A stretch of DNA of 39,456 nt from Zestomonas carbonaria (GTDB lineage Bacteria; Pseudomonadota; Gammaproteobacteria; Pseudomonadales; Pseudomonadaceae): positions 1-39,456 of the forward strand of contig NZ_CAJFCI010000011.1 of NCBI RefSeq assembly GCF_904061905.1, given 5' to 3'. Made by a program: the position numbers and the translations under genes. Positions 1 through 10,640 of the stretch are shown piece after piece (position 1 is the stretch's first letter; every line of letters begins with the position of its first letter). The notes beneath the pieces were generated by a model that had not been told where the DNA came from, did no database searches, and saw only the letters and a list, made by a program, of their open reading frames with translations.

Positions 1-77
1 AGGCTGGAGGCTGGAGGCTGGAGGCTGGAGGCTGGAGGCTGGAGGCTGGAGGCTGGAGGCTGGAGGCTGGAGGCTGG
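1..77. repeat. Heptamer tandem array (AGGCTGG), at least 11 units
   Basis: Eleven perfect head-to-tail copies of AGGCTGG run from the first base of the window to position 77, so the array is probably longer to the left. The same unit occurs 14 times at 20022-20119 and twice at 9515-9528. An inverted, imperfect copy lies at the other end of the same mosaic (453-472). The unit is G-rich with GG doublets 1-2 nt apart, which could allow two-tier G-quadruplexes (inference). Confidence 0.95.
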
Positions 78-248
78 ACAGCGTTCTGGCCATGCACCTC
101 CTACGTCAAACCTTTTTTCGTGGCCATGGAACTGGGCGTCCCCGCCGATCCTACAGGTCAACATCGATGCCGACCTGTAGGAGCGCGCCATGCGCGCGAT
201 CCCCAGCAACGCCAAAGCATCGCCAGCAAGCTGGCTCCTACAAAAGCG
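78..248. repeat. 171-bp repeat block with REP hairpin, copy A
   Basis: As read, this block is identical base for base to 20120-20290, and a diverged version lies at 9529-9688. Its right part (about 176-242) is a typical Pseudomonas REP-type palindrome: TGTAGGAGCGCGCC and CGCGCGAT frame an inner stem, and GCTCCTAC closes it at 234-241. No ORF here resembles a protein; predicted short ORFs simply translate the repeat. Confidence 0.85.
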
Positions 249-253
249 GACGA

Positions 254-278
254 GTAGCCCGGATGCAATCCGGGCTAC
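254..278. repeat. Intergenic hairpin GTAGCCCGGAT/ATCCGGGCTAC
   Basis: A perfect 11-bp inverted repeat with a 3-nt loop (254-264 and 268-278). The same hairpin recurs at 9693-9717 in the same relative place after the REP block, so it is a module of the composite element. Confidence 0.85.
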
Positions 279-336
279 GTGGCTGTTTATTGGGCCCCCG
301 CGTTCGCGGGGATGACGGTGGAGAACGAGGCTTTAC

Positions 337-472
337 GTAGGGTGCGCCGTGCGCACCGATCCGGGGCCGACCTCCATATTTCCGGCGAAGCACTCTGCTG
401 GCGCCAGGGTAAACGGTGCGCACAGCACACCCTACAAAAGCTGCTTTTTCGTCCAGCCTTCCAGCCTCCAGC
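337..472. repeat. GTAGGGTGCGCC inverted-repeat module and right end of composite element A
   Basis: Arms at 337-357 and 415-435 form a long inverted repeat starting with GTAGGGTGCGCC and ending with its complement. It is followed at 453-472 by a CCAGCCTTCCAGCCTCCAGC segment, which is the heptamer in inverted orientation. The module recurs at 9764-9862 and 6816-6907. Apart from the terminator at 505-526, nothing else is seen between position 1 and the malic enzyme gene. Confidence 0.8.
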
Positions 473-499
473 GCTTTAATCGTCTTCCCTACCCCAAAA

Positions 500-526
500 C
501 GCAAGAAACCCGCCGAAGCGGGTTTC
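500..526 (-). terminator. Intrinsic terminator of the malic enzyme gene
   Basis: The stem GAAACCCG/CGGGTTTC (505-512 and 519-526) with a 6-nt loop lies about 20 nt downstream of the malic enzyme stop. On the minus strand it is followed by TTGCGTTTT. The AAACCC/GGGTTT hairpin is a common Pseudomonas terminator form. Confidence 0.75.
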
Positions 527-545
527 TTTGTCTGGGCCGGGCCGA

Positions 546-1814
546 TCAGGCCTTGAACACATCAGCCACCGATTGCAGCGGATAGTGCTCCGGGTACGGC
601 AGAGTGGCTACGCCGCTCTCGATCGCCGCCTTGGCCACCGCGTCGCTGACCACGGTGATCAGGCGTGCGTCCATCGGTTTCGGAATGATGTATTCGCGGC
701 CGAACTCCAGCTTGATGCCGCCGTAGGCGTCGCAGACTTCCTGCGGCACCGGCTGCTTGGCCAGCTCGCGCAGGGCGTTGGCGGCGGCGATCTTCATCTC
801 CTCGTTGATGCGGGTGGCGCGGACATCCAGCGCGCCGCGGAAGATGAACGGGAAGCCGAGCACGTTGTTGACCTGGTTCGGATAGTCGGAACGACCGGTG
901 GCCATGATCACGTCGTTGCGGGTGGCGTGGGCCAGCTCCGGCTTGATTTCCGGATCCGGGTTCGAGCAGGCGAACACGATCGGGTTGGCCGCCATGCGCT
1001 GCAGGCCTTCCGGGCTGAGCAGGTTGGCACCGGACAGGCCGACGAACACGTCGGCGCCATCGAGAGCGTCGGACAAGGTGCGCTTGCTGGTCTCGTGGGC
1101 GAACACCGCCTTGTACTGGTTCAGGTCGTCGCGGCCGGCGTGGATCACACCCTTGCGGTCGACCATGAAGATGTTCTCGACGTTCGCACCCATGCTCACC
1201 AGCAGCTTCATGCAGGAGATCGCCGCGGCGCCGGCGCCGAGGCAGACGATCTTCGCATCGGCCAGGTTCTTGCCGACGATTTCCAGGGCATTGAGCATGC
1301 CGGCGGCGGTCACGATGGCGGTGCCGTGCTGGTCATCATGGAAGACCGGGATGTCGCACTGTTCGATCAGAGCACGCTCGATCTCGAAGCACTCGGGCGC
1401 CTTGATGTCTTCCAGGTTGATGCCGCCGAAGGTGATGGAGATGCGCTTGACGGTATCGATGAAGGCCTGCGGGCTTTCCGCGTCGACTTCGATGTCGAAC
1501 ACATCGACGCCTGCAAAACGCTTGAACAGCACACCCTTGCCTTCCATGACCGGCTTGGAAGCCAGCGGGCCGAGGTTGCCCAGGCCGAGGATCGCGGTAC
1601 CGTCGGAGATCACCGCCACCAGGTTGCCCTTGCCGGTGTACTTGAACGCCAGCTCGGGATCGCGGGCAATTTCACGTACCGGCTCGGCTACGCCAGGGCT
1701 GTAGGCCAGCGACAGGTCGCGGGCGGTCGCGGTCGGCTTGGTCAGCTCGACGCTCAGCTTTCCGGGGCGGGGCTGGGCATGGTAGTCGAGAGCGGCAGTT
1801 TTCAGATCAGACAT
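546..1814 (-). CDS. maeB: Malic enzyme (NAD(P)-dependent, oxaloacetate-decarboxylating)
   Basis: This cytosolic enzyme oxidatively decarboxylates malate to pyruvate and supplies NAD(P)H at the pyruvate node. The 422-residue product is the short malic-enzyme form without a phosphotransacetylase tail. Visible motifs are the N-terminal YSPGVAEP (Tyr38), the likely catalytic Lys93 in MEGKGVLFKRF, metal ligands Glu135/Asp136 and Asp160/161 in HDDQHGTA, the Rossmann loop GAGAAA (193-198) and CSNPDPE (about 283-289). The open frame runs 23 codons further upstream, but the ATG at 1814 fits the family's N-terminus and has a GGGAA-like ribosome site. It is transcribed alone and ends in a terminator. 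The symbol maeB is used loosely, since E. coli MaeB is the longer fusion; cofactor preference cannot be read. Confidence 0.93.
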   Translation of the reverse strand: MSDLKTAALDYHAQPRPGKLSVELTKPTATARDLSLAYSPGVAEPVREIARDPELAFKYTGKGNLVAVISDGTAILGLGNLGPLASKPVMEGKGVLFKRFAGVDVFDIEVDAESPQAFIDTVKRISITFGGINLEDIKAPECFEIERALIEQCDIPVFHDDQHGTAIVTAAGMLNALEIVGKNLADAKIVCLGAGAAAISCMKLLVSMGANVENIFMVDRKGVIHAGRDDLNQYKAVFAHETSKRTLSDALDGADVFVGLSGANLLSPEGLQRMAANPIVFACSNPDPEIKPELAHATRNDVIMATGRSDYPNQVNNVLGFPFIFRGALDVRATRINEEMKIAAANALRELAKQPVPQEVCDAYGGIKLEFGREYIIPKPMDARLITVVSDAVAKAAIESGVATLPYPEHYPLQSVADVFKA

Positions 1815-1913
1815 GGTGACATTCCCGCTTGTGCTGTTGAACAAAACAGGCGGCCGAGCATACGCAATGTGCTGCTGACCCACAAGGCAGAATTGTCCTA
1901 CAAGTCAAGCTCT

Positions 1914-3350
1914 CTAACGTAAGACTTTGAGCCAATCCCCGGGCTGCGGCTCGCCGGTCGGATAGAGGTGGTTGAGCAGGCGCAAGGTGGCTTCGGCGTC
2001 GCCCGGCAGCGGGCTGCCCTTGGCCAGGTCGGCGAGGCTCTGGCCGGCCTTGGCGCGCACCAGGTGCAGGCGGATCGGCTGCGCCAGCTTGCGCTCCTCG
2101 GTCTTCAACGGGCGGAAGCTCTTGATGGTCTGCAGGAAACGCTCGTCCTCGCTTTCCAGCGATGCGCCGTTCTTCACCGCGGCAACGAACAGGAAGGCGT
2201 TCTTGTCCTTGAAGATGACCGCCACGCGCTTGGCCGGGCGCCCCGGGATCACCCCGGTGTAACCCTGCAGGCCGGCCTGGTTCAGCGCTTCGGGCATCGC
2301 CAGGCGCTGGCCACCGAGGCGCGCGCGGAGGAACTCCTCGGGAGTGCGCTCGGCGCGATCGAGGGTCATGGCGACGAAGGCGTGCTGGTCGGCGCTCTGG
2401 CCAAGCAGTACGTCGGGGCGATTGGTCTGCGTCCAGCCCTGGGGAAAGCTCAGGGTGAAGCCCAGTCCGGCGTGATAGAAGCGCTGTCCGCGGCGCACGC
2501 CGGTGGCTTCCGAATCGCCGAACGGCAGGCCCTCCAGATGCTGGAGGAACACTTCCCGGTTGACTTCCTGCTGACCGGCAGCCAATGCCCGCGCCGGGCC
2601 GACCACCTGCTGGAGGCGCCGCTCGTTGTCCGGGTGGGTATCGAAGACTCCGTGATAGCTGCTGGTCGATACCGCCTGGCCGCGCTTGGCCGCCTGGTCG
2701 CGGGCGAAGTCCTCCTGGCTCTTGAGCACCTTGACCACTTCGATCATCGCCTGCGGGTCGTAACCGCTGCGCGCCAGGTATTGTGCGCCGAGGCCGTCGG
2801 CCTCGAGCTCCATGTCGCGACCGTAGCCGCGCACCATGGCCGTGCCGAGCACGTTGGTCAGGTCGCCGGCGGCGCCGACTCCGGTACCGATCGCCACCAT
2901 CTGGCCGAACACGTTCCAGGCCATCGACTGGCTCTGCTGCTGCACGCTGTGGCGCGCTGTGACGTGGCCGACCTCGTGGCCGAGCACCGCCGCCAGCTCG
3001 GCCTCGGAACCGAGGTAGGCGAGCAGTCCGCGATGGATGTAGATGTAGCCGCCGGGCAGGGCGAAGGCGTTGATGTCGGGGCTGTCGATCACCGTGAACC
3101 GGTAGTCCAGGTTGCTGCGGTGGCTGTACTGCGCGACCCGCTCGCCAACCCGCTGCACATAGGTTTGCAGCTTCTCGTCGGCGTAGCGCGGGTACTGCTT
3201 GGCGATTTCCTGGCTGGCGCTCCGACCGAGTTCGAGCTCCTGCTGCTCGCTCATCATCACGAAGTTGCTTTTCCCCGTCGCGGGATTGGTGGCGCACCCG
3301 GTCACACCGGCGGCCAGCAGGATCAGCAATGCGATAGTCGGCAGTCTCAC
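1914..3350 (-). CDS. M48-family zinc metalloprotease, predicted lipoprotein (BepA-like)
   Basis: A 478-residue M48 peptidase, probably anchored in the envelope and acting on periplasmic or outer-membrane proteins. The N-terminus is a lipoprotein signal ending GVTGC (Cys19). The zinc site is HEVGH (125-129) with the third ligand Glu183 in ELEADGLG. After the protease domain comes a long C-terminal part; its last 50 residues (GQSLADLAKG, then PTGEPQPGDWLKVL) look like a degenerate LysM-type module. The start is GTG at 3350, and GTGA overlaps the nuclease stop by 4 nt, so translation is probably coupled. The family includes BepA/YfgC, which handles misassembled LptD in E. coli; that exact role is an inference. 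Confidence 0.88.
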   Translation of the reverse strand: MRLPTIALLILLAAGVTGCATNPATGKSNFVMMSEQQELELGRSASQEIAKQYPRYADEKLQTYVQRVGERVAQYSHRSNLDYRFTVIDSPDINAFALPGGYIYIHRGLLAYLGSEAELAAVLGHEVGHVTARHSVQQQSQSMAWNVFGQMVAIGTGVGAAGDLTNVLGTAMVRGYGRDMELEADGLGAQYLARSGYDPQAMIEVVKVLKSQEDFARDQAAKRGQAVSTSSYHGVFDTHPDNERRLQQVVGPARALAAGQQEVNREVFLQHLEGLPFGDSEATGVRRGQRFYHAGLGFTLSFPQGWTQTNRPDVLLGQSADQHAFVAMTLDRAERTPEEFLRARLGGQRLAMPEALNQAGLQGYTGVIPGRPAKRVAVIFKDKNAFLFVAAVKNGASLESEDERFLQTIKSFRPLKTEERKLAQPIRLHLVRAKAGQSLADLAKGSPLPGDAEATLRLLNHLYPTGEPQPGDWLKVLR

Positions 3351-4141
3351 GGCAACACCTCCAGCATCGCCCCATCGGTCAGCGGCAGCATCCAGCGTGC
3401 CTGTCCCGGTTTTACGCCGCCGCGCCGGCTACGGTCAATCACCCAGCCGCGCGCCTCGACACGCCGGCCGTCCAGCTTCTTCAGGGCTTTCTCGTCGAAC
3501 CGGGAAAGCACCTTCGGCGCCACGTGCAGCACCAGCGGACCGTCCAGTTCCAGCCAGAGGCCGCCGCGATTGCGCTCGACCCGCCGCACCCGCGCCTGCA
3601 CCAGGGCGAAACCGCCCTGCTCGATCTGCTGCGGCGTACGCACCGGCGGGCGCCGCCACAGCCCGAGCCCTGCTCGGCGAGCCTCGGCTTCGGCGCCGCG
3701 CAGGCAAGTGACCAGCTCGACGTTGGGCGCCACCGCCACCTGATAGCCAAGGCCGGCGGCCAGCAGTTCAGCTTCGAGATTGCGCCCGGAAGCATCGTAG
3801 GCATGGGCCAGCAGGCGGCCGTAGTTGTCCCTGGCCTGCGCGCCAACCTTCAGGGAAACCTTGCCGTCATTGGCCGCGACGAGCTTCTGCAGGTGCTTGC
3901 GCGCCGCCTCGGCGTAAGGCTCGGCGCTACCGCCCCGGCGCGCCAGTTCGGGCGCGTTGATGCCGATCAGCCGCACGTTGCGGCCATCGGCCAGGCGCAG
4001 GGTGTCGCCGTCCACCACCCGCTGCACCGCATGGGTCGGCAGCTTGCCGGGCAGCAGGCAGCTCGCCAGCGCGTTGCCGGACAGGCAAACGAAAAAGGCG
4101 CCCACGAGGGACGCCTTTTTCAGTTGCTCGAGAATACCCAT
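3347..4141 (-). CDS. Secreted thermonuclease-like protein (SNase fold)
   Basis: A 264-residue protein with an N-terminal signal peptide (ASLVGAFFVCLSGNALA then Ser-Cys) and a staphylococcal-nuclease-type domain. Typical motifs are VVDGDTLRL, IGINAPE and RDNYGRLLA, which carry the usual Asp, Glu and Arg catalytic positions. A second module of about 90 residues follows. It probably cleaves nucleic acid outside the cytoplasm; substrate and export are inferred. ATG at 4141 is preferred over an in-frame start 14 codons upstream because it begins the signal peptide and lies 22 nt after rpmE. A terminator-shaped hairpin lies within its first codons (4091-4121). It overlaps the M48 protease gene by 4 nt. 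Confidence 0.85.
   Translation of the reverse strand: MGILEQLKKASLVGAFFVCLSGNALASCLLPGKLPTHAVQRVVDGDTLRLADGRNVRLIGINAPELARRGGSAEPYAEAARKHLQKLVAANDGKVSLKVGAQARDNYGRLLAHAYDASGRNLEAELLAAGLGYQVAVAPNVELVTCLRGAEAEARRAGLGLWRRPPVRTPQQIEQGGFALVQARVRRVERNRGGLWLELDGPLVLHVAPKVLSRFDEKALKKLDGRRVEARGWVIDRSRRGGVKPGQARWMLPLTDGAMLEVLP
4091..4121 (-). terminator. Terminator-like hairpin inside the nuclease signal-peptide codons
   Basis: A perfect 10-bp inverted repeat, GAAAAAGGCG and CGCCTTTTTC, encloses an 11-nt loop. On the minus strand it is a GC-rich stem ending in a T run, 43-73 nt after the rpmE stop. It therefore has the shape and place of the rpmE terminator, yet it lies within the reading frame of the next gene (about codons 7-17). 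Confidence 0.65.
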
Positions 4142-4163
4142 GGGCTCTCGCGGCGAGGTCGGC

Positions 4164-4376
4164 TTACTTGGCGCCGAACACACCGAAACGCTGCTTGAAG
4201 CGGTCGATACGGCCGCCGGTGTCGAGCACCTTCTGCTTGCCGGTGTAGAACGGGTGGCAAGCGGAGCACACGTCGAGGCTGATGCTCTTGCCCAGGGTGG
4301 AGCGGGTCTTGATCACGTTACCGCAGGAGCAGGTAGCTTCGATCTCGACGTAATTCGGATGGATGTCGGCTTTCAT
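4164..4376 (-). CDS. rpmE: 50S ribosomal protein L31 (zinc-binding type)
   Basis: The 70-residue product [20 protein letters not shown]... is ribosomal protein L31, a component of the large subunit at the intersubunit bridge. The CxC (CSCGN) and CxxC (CSAC) pairs mark the zinc-containing form, as opposed to the cysteine-free paralogue made under zinc starvation. Length matches the family. An in-frame upstream extension spans the priA antisense and is not real; the ATG at 4376 begins the known N-terminus and is preceded by TGAGGAACGTGTC. The gene is divergent from priA and leads into the nuclease gene on the same strand. Confidence 0.97.
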   Translation of the reverse strand: MKADIHPNYVEIEATCSCGNVIKTRSTLGKSISLDVCSACHPFYTGKQKVLDTGGRIDRFKQRFGVFGAK

Positions 4377-4544
4377 GACACGTTCCTCAGGTCTGGCGCA
4401 CCGCCACCCGACACCATTATCGGGCACCGCACGCAAAAGTAGGCGGCGGATGATACCAGAGCCGGCCGGCGACGCAAGCCGTCGAGGCTGCCGGCCGTCG
4501 TCGGCCGCCATGCTAAGATCGCCGCTCACCTCTGGAGCCGCCGC

Positions 4545-6773
4545 GTGTCCGACGACGCCCAACCCATCCTCCGCCTTGCCCTGCCCTCGCCGCTGCGCCG
4601 CCTGTTCGACTACCGCGCGCCGGCGGGGATCGCTGCCGCGCGCCTGCAACCGGGGATGCGCCTGCGCGTGCCGTTCGGTCGCCGCGAAGTGATCGGCGTG
4701 CTGGTCGAGAAGGTCGCCCACAGCGAGGTGCCGGCGGACAAGCTGAAAGCGGCGCTGGAACTGCTCGACCCCCGCCCGCCGATACCGCCGGCGCTGTTCC
4801 GGCTCTGCCTGTGGACCGCCCAGTATTACCAGCACAGCCTCGGCGACACCCTGAGCTGGGCGCTGCCGGTGCTGCTGCGCCAGGGCGAGCCGGCCGAAGC
4901 GCGCCAGGAGCGTTTCTGGCACCTGGCCGAAGACGCCCGACTCGACGACCCGCGCCTGACCCGTGCCCCACGCCAGCGCGAAGCGCTGAAGGCGCTCGCC
5001 CAGCACCCGCACGGCGTGCCCCACGCGCTGCTCTCCAAGCTGGAACTGAACAAGGACAGCCTCGACCTGCTGCGCGAAAAAGGCCTGGTGCGCATCGAGG
5101 TGCGCCGCCATGCGCAGACCCCGCCGCCGACGCACTGGCTGGCGCAACCGGAACTGCCCCTGAACGCCGAGCAGCGCACGGCGCTGGAAGCGGTGCGCGC
5201 CGGCTTCGGCCGCTTCGGCGCCTTCCTGCTGGCCGGAGTGACCGGTAGCGGCAAGACCGAGGTCTACCTGCAACTGATCCGCGAAACCCTGGAAGCCGGC
5301 AAACAGGCGCTGGTGCTGATCCCCGAGATCAACCTGGGCCCGCAGACCCTGGAGCGCTTCTCGCGGCGCTTCAATGCGCGGATCGCCCTGCTGCACTCGG
5401 CCGTCAACGACCGCGAGCGCCTCGATGCCTGGCTGGCGGCGCGCGACGGCGAGGCGGACATCGTCATCGGCACCCGCTCGGCGCTGTTCACCCCGCTGCA
5501 ACGGCCAGGGCTGATCATCGTCGACGAGGAGCACGACGCGTCCTATAAGCAACAGGAAGGCCTGCGCTACCACGCCCGCGACCTGGCCCTGGTGCGCGCG
5601 CAGCAGGAGGGCATGCCGATCGTGCTCGGCTCGGCCACCCCCTCCCTGGAAAGCCTGCACAACGCCCACGCCGGCCGCTACGCCCTGCTCAGGCTCAACC
5701 ACCGCGCCGGCGGCGCACAGGCACCGCGCTTCCTGCGCCTGGACGTGAAGAGCCGGCCGCTGGATTCCGGCATCTCCCCGCCGCTGCAACAGGCCATCGC
5801 CCAGACACTCGCAGCCGGCCAGCAGGTGCTGGTGTTCCTCAACCGCCGCGGCTTCGCGCCGACCCTGCTGTGCCACGACTGCGGCTGGGTGTCCGGCTGC
5901 AGCCGTTGCGACGCGCGGATGACCCTGCACCAGCGCAGCAACGAACTGCGCTGCCACCATTGCGGCCACGTCGAGCGCCGCCCGGCAAGCTGCCCGCAGT
6001 GCGGACACGTCGACCTGCGCCCGGTCGGCGCCGGCACCGAGCGGGCCGAGGAGCGCCTGGCGATCCTCTTCCCCGACCACCCGGTGCTGCGCGTCGACCG
6101 CGACAGCACGTCGCGCAAGGACGCCATGGCGAACCTGTTCGCCACCATCCAGCGCGGCGAACCGTGCATCCTGGTCGGCACGCAGATGCTCGCCAAGGGC
6201 CATCACTTCCCCAGGGTGACGCTGGTGGCGATCCTCGATGCCGACGGCGGGCTGTTCTCCGCCGATTTTCGCGCCAGCGAGCGCATGGCCCAACTGATCG
6301 TGCAGGTCGCCGGGCGCGCCGGACGGGCCGAGGAGCCGGGCCGGGTGATCATCCAGAGCCACCTGGCCGACCATCCCCTGCTGGTGCAACTGACCGAGCA
6401 GGGCTACTTCGCCTTCGCCGAGCAGGCCCTGGCCGAACGCCGCGCCGCCGGCCTGCCGCCATTCGCCCACCTCGCCCTGCTGCGCGCCGAAGCGCACAAG
6501 CCGGGCCAGGCTGAAGGCTTCCTCGACGATGCCTGCGGGCTGGCCGAGCAGTTGCTCGCCGAACAGCGCCTTTACGGCGTCGAACTGCTCGGCCCGGTCC
6601 CGGCGCCCATGGAACGCCGCGCCGGCCGCTACCGCGCGCAACTGTTGCTCCAGGCCAACGCCCGCGCGCCGCTGCACCGCGTGCTTGGCCAATTGCTGCC
6701 GAGCCTGGAAAACCTGCCCGGCGGCCGCGCGGTGCGCTGGTCGCTGGACGTCGATCCGATCGATCTGTTCTAG
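4545..6773 (+). CDS. priA: Primosomal protein N', replication-restart helicase PriA
   Basis: A 742-residue superfamily 2 3'-5' DNA helicase that reloads the replisome at stalled forks. An N-terminal DNA-binding region is followed by Walker [10 protein letters not shown] (about 231-239), the DEEH box in VDEEHDASY (about 325-333) and a cysteine cluster with CHDCG, CSRC, CHHCG and CPQCG (about 442-488) that binds two zincs. Helicase motifs [19 protein letters not shown] and QVAGRAGR follow. The start is GTG at 4545; the nearby ATG at 4510 is out of frame. The length equals that of other Pseudomonas PriA proteins. The gene ends directly against an inverted-repeat element that may serve as its terminator. 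Confidence 0.97.
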   Translation: MSDDAQPILRLALPSPLRRLFDYRAPAGIAAARLQPGMRLRVPFGRREVIGVLVEKVAHSEVPADKLKAALELLDPRPPIPPALFRLCLWTAQYYQHSLGDTLSWALPVLLRQGEPAEARQERFWHLAEDARLDDPRLTRAPRQREALKALAQHPHGVPHALLSKLELNKDSLDLLREKGLVRIEVRRHAQTPPPTHWLAQPELPLNAEQRTALEAVRAGFGRFGAFLLAGVTGSGKTEVYLQLIRETLEAGKQALVLIPEINLGPQTLERFSRRFNARIALLHSAVNDRERLDAWLAARDGEADIVIGTRSALFTPLQRPGLIIVDEEHDASYKQQEGLRYHARDLALVRAQQEGMPIVLGSATPSLESLHNAHAGRYALLRLNHRAGGAQAPRFLRLDVKSRPLDSGISPPLQQAIAQTLAAGQQVLVFLNRRGFAPTLLCHDCGWVSGCSRCDARMTLHQRSNELRCHHCGHVERRPASCPQCGHVDLRPVGAGTERAEERLAILFPDHPVLRVDRDSTSRKDAMANLFATIQRGEPCILVGTQMLAKGHHFPRVTLVAILDADGGLFSADFRASERMAQLIVQVAGRAGRAEEPGRVIIQSHLADHPLLVQLTEQGYFAFAEQALAERRAAGLPPFAHLALLRAEAHKPGQAEGFLDDACGLAEQLLAEQRLYGVELLGPVPAPMERRAGRYRAQLLLQANARAPLHRVLGQLLPSLENLPGGRAVRWSLDVDPIDLF

Positions 6774-8826
<2,053 letters not shown>

Positions 8827-8833
8827 CGGCCCC

Positions 8834-9514
8834 ATGGCGACCAAGAAGAAATCCGCACCCAAGCGCGGCGCGACCCGCTACCAGGCACCGAAGAAGAAAC
8901 CGGTGCCCGGTTGGTTGTGGCTGGCCTGCGGCCTGGCGATCGGCGGTCTGCTGATGTTCCTGATGCAGCTCGAGCCGGGCCGCGACGAGATCAAGCGCAC
9001 CAAGCCGGAAACCGCCCAGCGCCCGCTCGGCAAGCCCGCCGACAAGCCGGCTGCCACGCCGACACCGACGCCGCAGCAGCCAGCCAAGCCGAAGTACGAT
9101 TTCTATACCCTGCTGCCGGAATCCGAGGTGATCGTCCCGCCGGAAGCGGTACCCGAGAAGACCCCGCCGCCGCCCACCCCGCAGGAACTGGCCAAGGCCG
9201 ACGCGGCACGCGCCGAAGCGGCGCTGCGCGGCGAAGTGCCGCCGCCGCTGCCGAACGCGGTGAAGGCCGCCCGCACCCAGTACTTCCTGCAAGCCGGCTC
9301 GTTCCGCAAGCAGAGCGACGCCGAAGGCGTCCGCGCCCAGATCGCCCTGCTCGGCCAGAGCGTGAAGCTGGAATCGGGCAAGGTGCGCGAGGAAACCTGG
9401 TATCGGGTGCTGGTCGGCCCGTTCAACAACCGCGAGCAACTGACCCAGGCCCAGAAGCAACTGGCCGGTAACGGCTTCAGCAACCTGCTATTGCAGCAGC
9501 GGCAGGTGCACTGA
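8834..9514 (+). CDS. SPOR-domain inner-membrane protein (FtsN-like)
   Basis: A 226-residue bitopic membrane protein. A short Lys/Arg-rich cytoplasmic tail is followed by one membrane helix (about 26-46, WLWLACGLAIGGLLMFLM), a Pro/Ala-rich periplasmic linker (about 50-145) and a C-terminal SPOR domain (about 148-222, starting TQYFLQAGSFRKQSDAEGVR). SPOR domains bind denuded peptidoglycan at the division site, so a role in cell division or wall remodelling is likely, but the specific function is not known from sequence. It starts 7 nt after argS. Its stop codon is followed immediately by two AGGCTGG heptamers. Confidence 0.85.
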   Translation: MATKKKSAPKRGATRYQAPKKKPVPGWLWLACGLAIGGLLMFLMQLEPGRDEIKRTKPETAQRPLGKPADKPAATPTPTPQQPAKPKYDFYTLLPESEVIVPPEAVPEKTPPPPTPQELAKADAARAEAALRGEVPPPLPNAVKAARTQYFLQAGSFRKQSDAEGVRAQIALLGQSVKLESGKVREETWYRVLVGPFNNREQLTQAQKQLAGNGFSNLLLQQRQVH

Positions 9515-9904
9515 AGGCTGGAGGCTGGCCATGCACCTCCTACGTCAAACCTTTTTCGCGGCCATGGAACTGGGCGTCCCCGCCGATCCTACAAACACGG
9601 CATTGATGCCGACCTGTAGGAGCGCGCCATGCGCGCGATCCCCGGCAACGCCAAAGCATCGCCAGCAAGCTGGCTCCTACAAAAGCAGACGAGTAGCCCG
9701 GATGCAATCCGGGCTACGTGGCTGTTTATTGGGCCGCCGCTAACGCGGGAATCCAATAAACACGTAGGGTGCGCCGTGCGCACCGATCCGGGGCCAGCAC
9801 CTGCGCTTCCAGCGAAACACCCTGCTGGCGCCAGGGTAAACGGTGCGCACAGCGCACCCTACAAAAGCCGGACCGCCGTTTCGTCCAGCCTTCCAGCCTC
9901 CAGC
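9515..9904. repeat. Composite repeat element B between the SPOR gene and hslV
   Basis: The element begins with two AGGCTGG units directly after the stop codon and contains a diverged copy of the REP block (about 9529-9688). It then has the GTAGCCCGG hairpin (9693-9717) and the GTAGGGTGCGCC inverted repeat (arms 9764-9784 and 9842-9862), and ends in the inverted heptamer segment at 9885-9904. Module order matches element A at 1-472. Compared with A and C it lacks the ACAGCGTTCTGG stretch after the heptamers. No gene is seen here. Confidence 0.85.
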
Positions 9905-9972
9905 GCCCTTATCGGCTCCTATGGCTCCCGCCAGCGCGCGAACCCCGTCAATCCTTTTCTTGCAACCCGAGG

Positions 9973-10001
9973 CTTGAAGCGCCTCGCCATTACCCCCATA
10001 T
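9973..10001 (+). promoter_or_regulatory. Sigma-32 (heat-shock) promoter of hslVU
   Basis: CTTGAAG at 9973-9979, a 14-nt spacer, then CCCCATAT at 9994-10001. This matches the RpoH consensus CTTGAAA-N(11-16)-CCCCATNT nearly perfectly. Start of transcription would be near 10008-10010, about 40 nt before the hslV start codon. hslVU is a classic RpoH-dependent operon. Confidence 0.85.
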
Positions 10002-10035
10002 GAATCTCCATTCGGGCCACAGCGCCCCGCTGCGT

Positions 10036-10051
10036 GGAGATCCTTCCCTTG
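10036..10051 (+). promoter_or_regulatory. Ribosome-binding site and TTG start of hslV
   Basis: GGAGA at 10036-10040 is 8 nt before TTG at 10049. This site selects a rare TTG initiation codon so that the mature protein begins with the catalytic threonine after Met removal. Confidence 0.8.
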
Positions 10052-10585
10052 ACCACCATCGTTTCAGTCCGCCGCAACGGCAAAGTCGTCATGGGCGGCG
10101 ACGGCCAGGTTTCCCTCGGCAACACCGTGATGAAAGGCAACGCCAAGAAGGTCCGCCGCCTCTATCACGGCCAGGTGCTGGCCGGCTTCGCCGGGGCCAC
10201 CGCAGATGCCTTCACCCTGTTCGAGCGCTTCGAAGGGCAACTGGAAAAGCACCAGGGCCACCTGGTGCGTGCCGCCGTCGAGCTGGCCAAGGACTGGCGC
10301 ACCGATCGCTCGCTGAGCCGCCTGGAGGCCATGCTGGCGGTGGCCAACAAGGATGCCTCGCTGATCATCACCGGCAACGGCGACGTGGTCGAACCCGAGC
10401 ACGGGCTGATCGCCATGGGCTCCGGCGGCGGCTTCGCCCAGGCTGCCGCGCTGGCGCTGATGCAACGCGGCGAGGCCAACCTGTCCGCCCGCGAGATCGC
10501 CGAGACGGCGCTGAACATCGCCGGCTCCATCTGCGTTTTCACCAACCAGAATCTGACCATCGAGGAGCTGGACTGCGCCGAGTGA
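10049..10585 (+). CDS. hslV: ATP-dependent protease peptidase subunit HslV
   Basis: The 178-residue proteolytic subunit of the HslUV protease forms a double hexamer that degrades unfolded and heat-shock proteins in the cytosol. The product begins [14 protein letters not shown]; after Met removal the N-terminal Thr is the nucleophile. Lys in KGNAKKV and the GSGGGFA loop fit the family. An in-frame ATG at 10034 would add five residues and bury the catalytic Thr, so TTG at 10049 is the true start. It has a heat-shock promoter upstream and hslU 55 nt downstream. Confidence 0.95.
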   Translation: MTTIVSVRRNGKVVMGGDGQVSLGNTVMKGNAKKVRRLYHGQVLAGFAGATADAFTLFERFEGQLEKHQGHLVRAAVELAKDWRTDRSLSRLEAMLAVANKDASLIITGNGDVVEPEHGLIAMGSGGGFAQAAALALMQRGEANLSAREIAETALNIAGSICVFTNQNLTIEELDCAE

Positions 10586-10640
10586 CGCGGTCCCGCCTTC
10601 CGGCGGCGCCCGGCGCCGCCCTGACAGCGAGTTCCAAGCC

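Noticed and set aside
1..77. Heptamer array as a CRISPR array
   Set aside because: The unit is 7 bp with no spacers, and no cas genes are present.
176..242. A REP-associated transposase linked to the REP hairpins
   Set aside because: No tyrosine transposase of the RAYT type is encoded in the window.
1968..3743. Long plus-strand open frames opposite the protease and nuclease genes
   Set aside because: The minus-strand proteins have clear signal sequences and catalytic motifs; the plus-strand products have none.
10034..10048. ATG at 10034 as the start of hslV
   Set aside because: It would add five residues before the catalytic Thr and overlaps the ribosome-binding sequence GGAGA.
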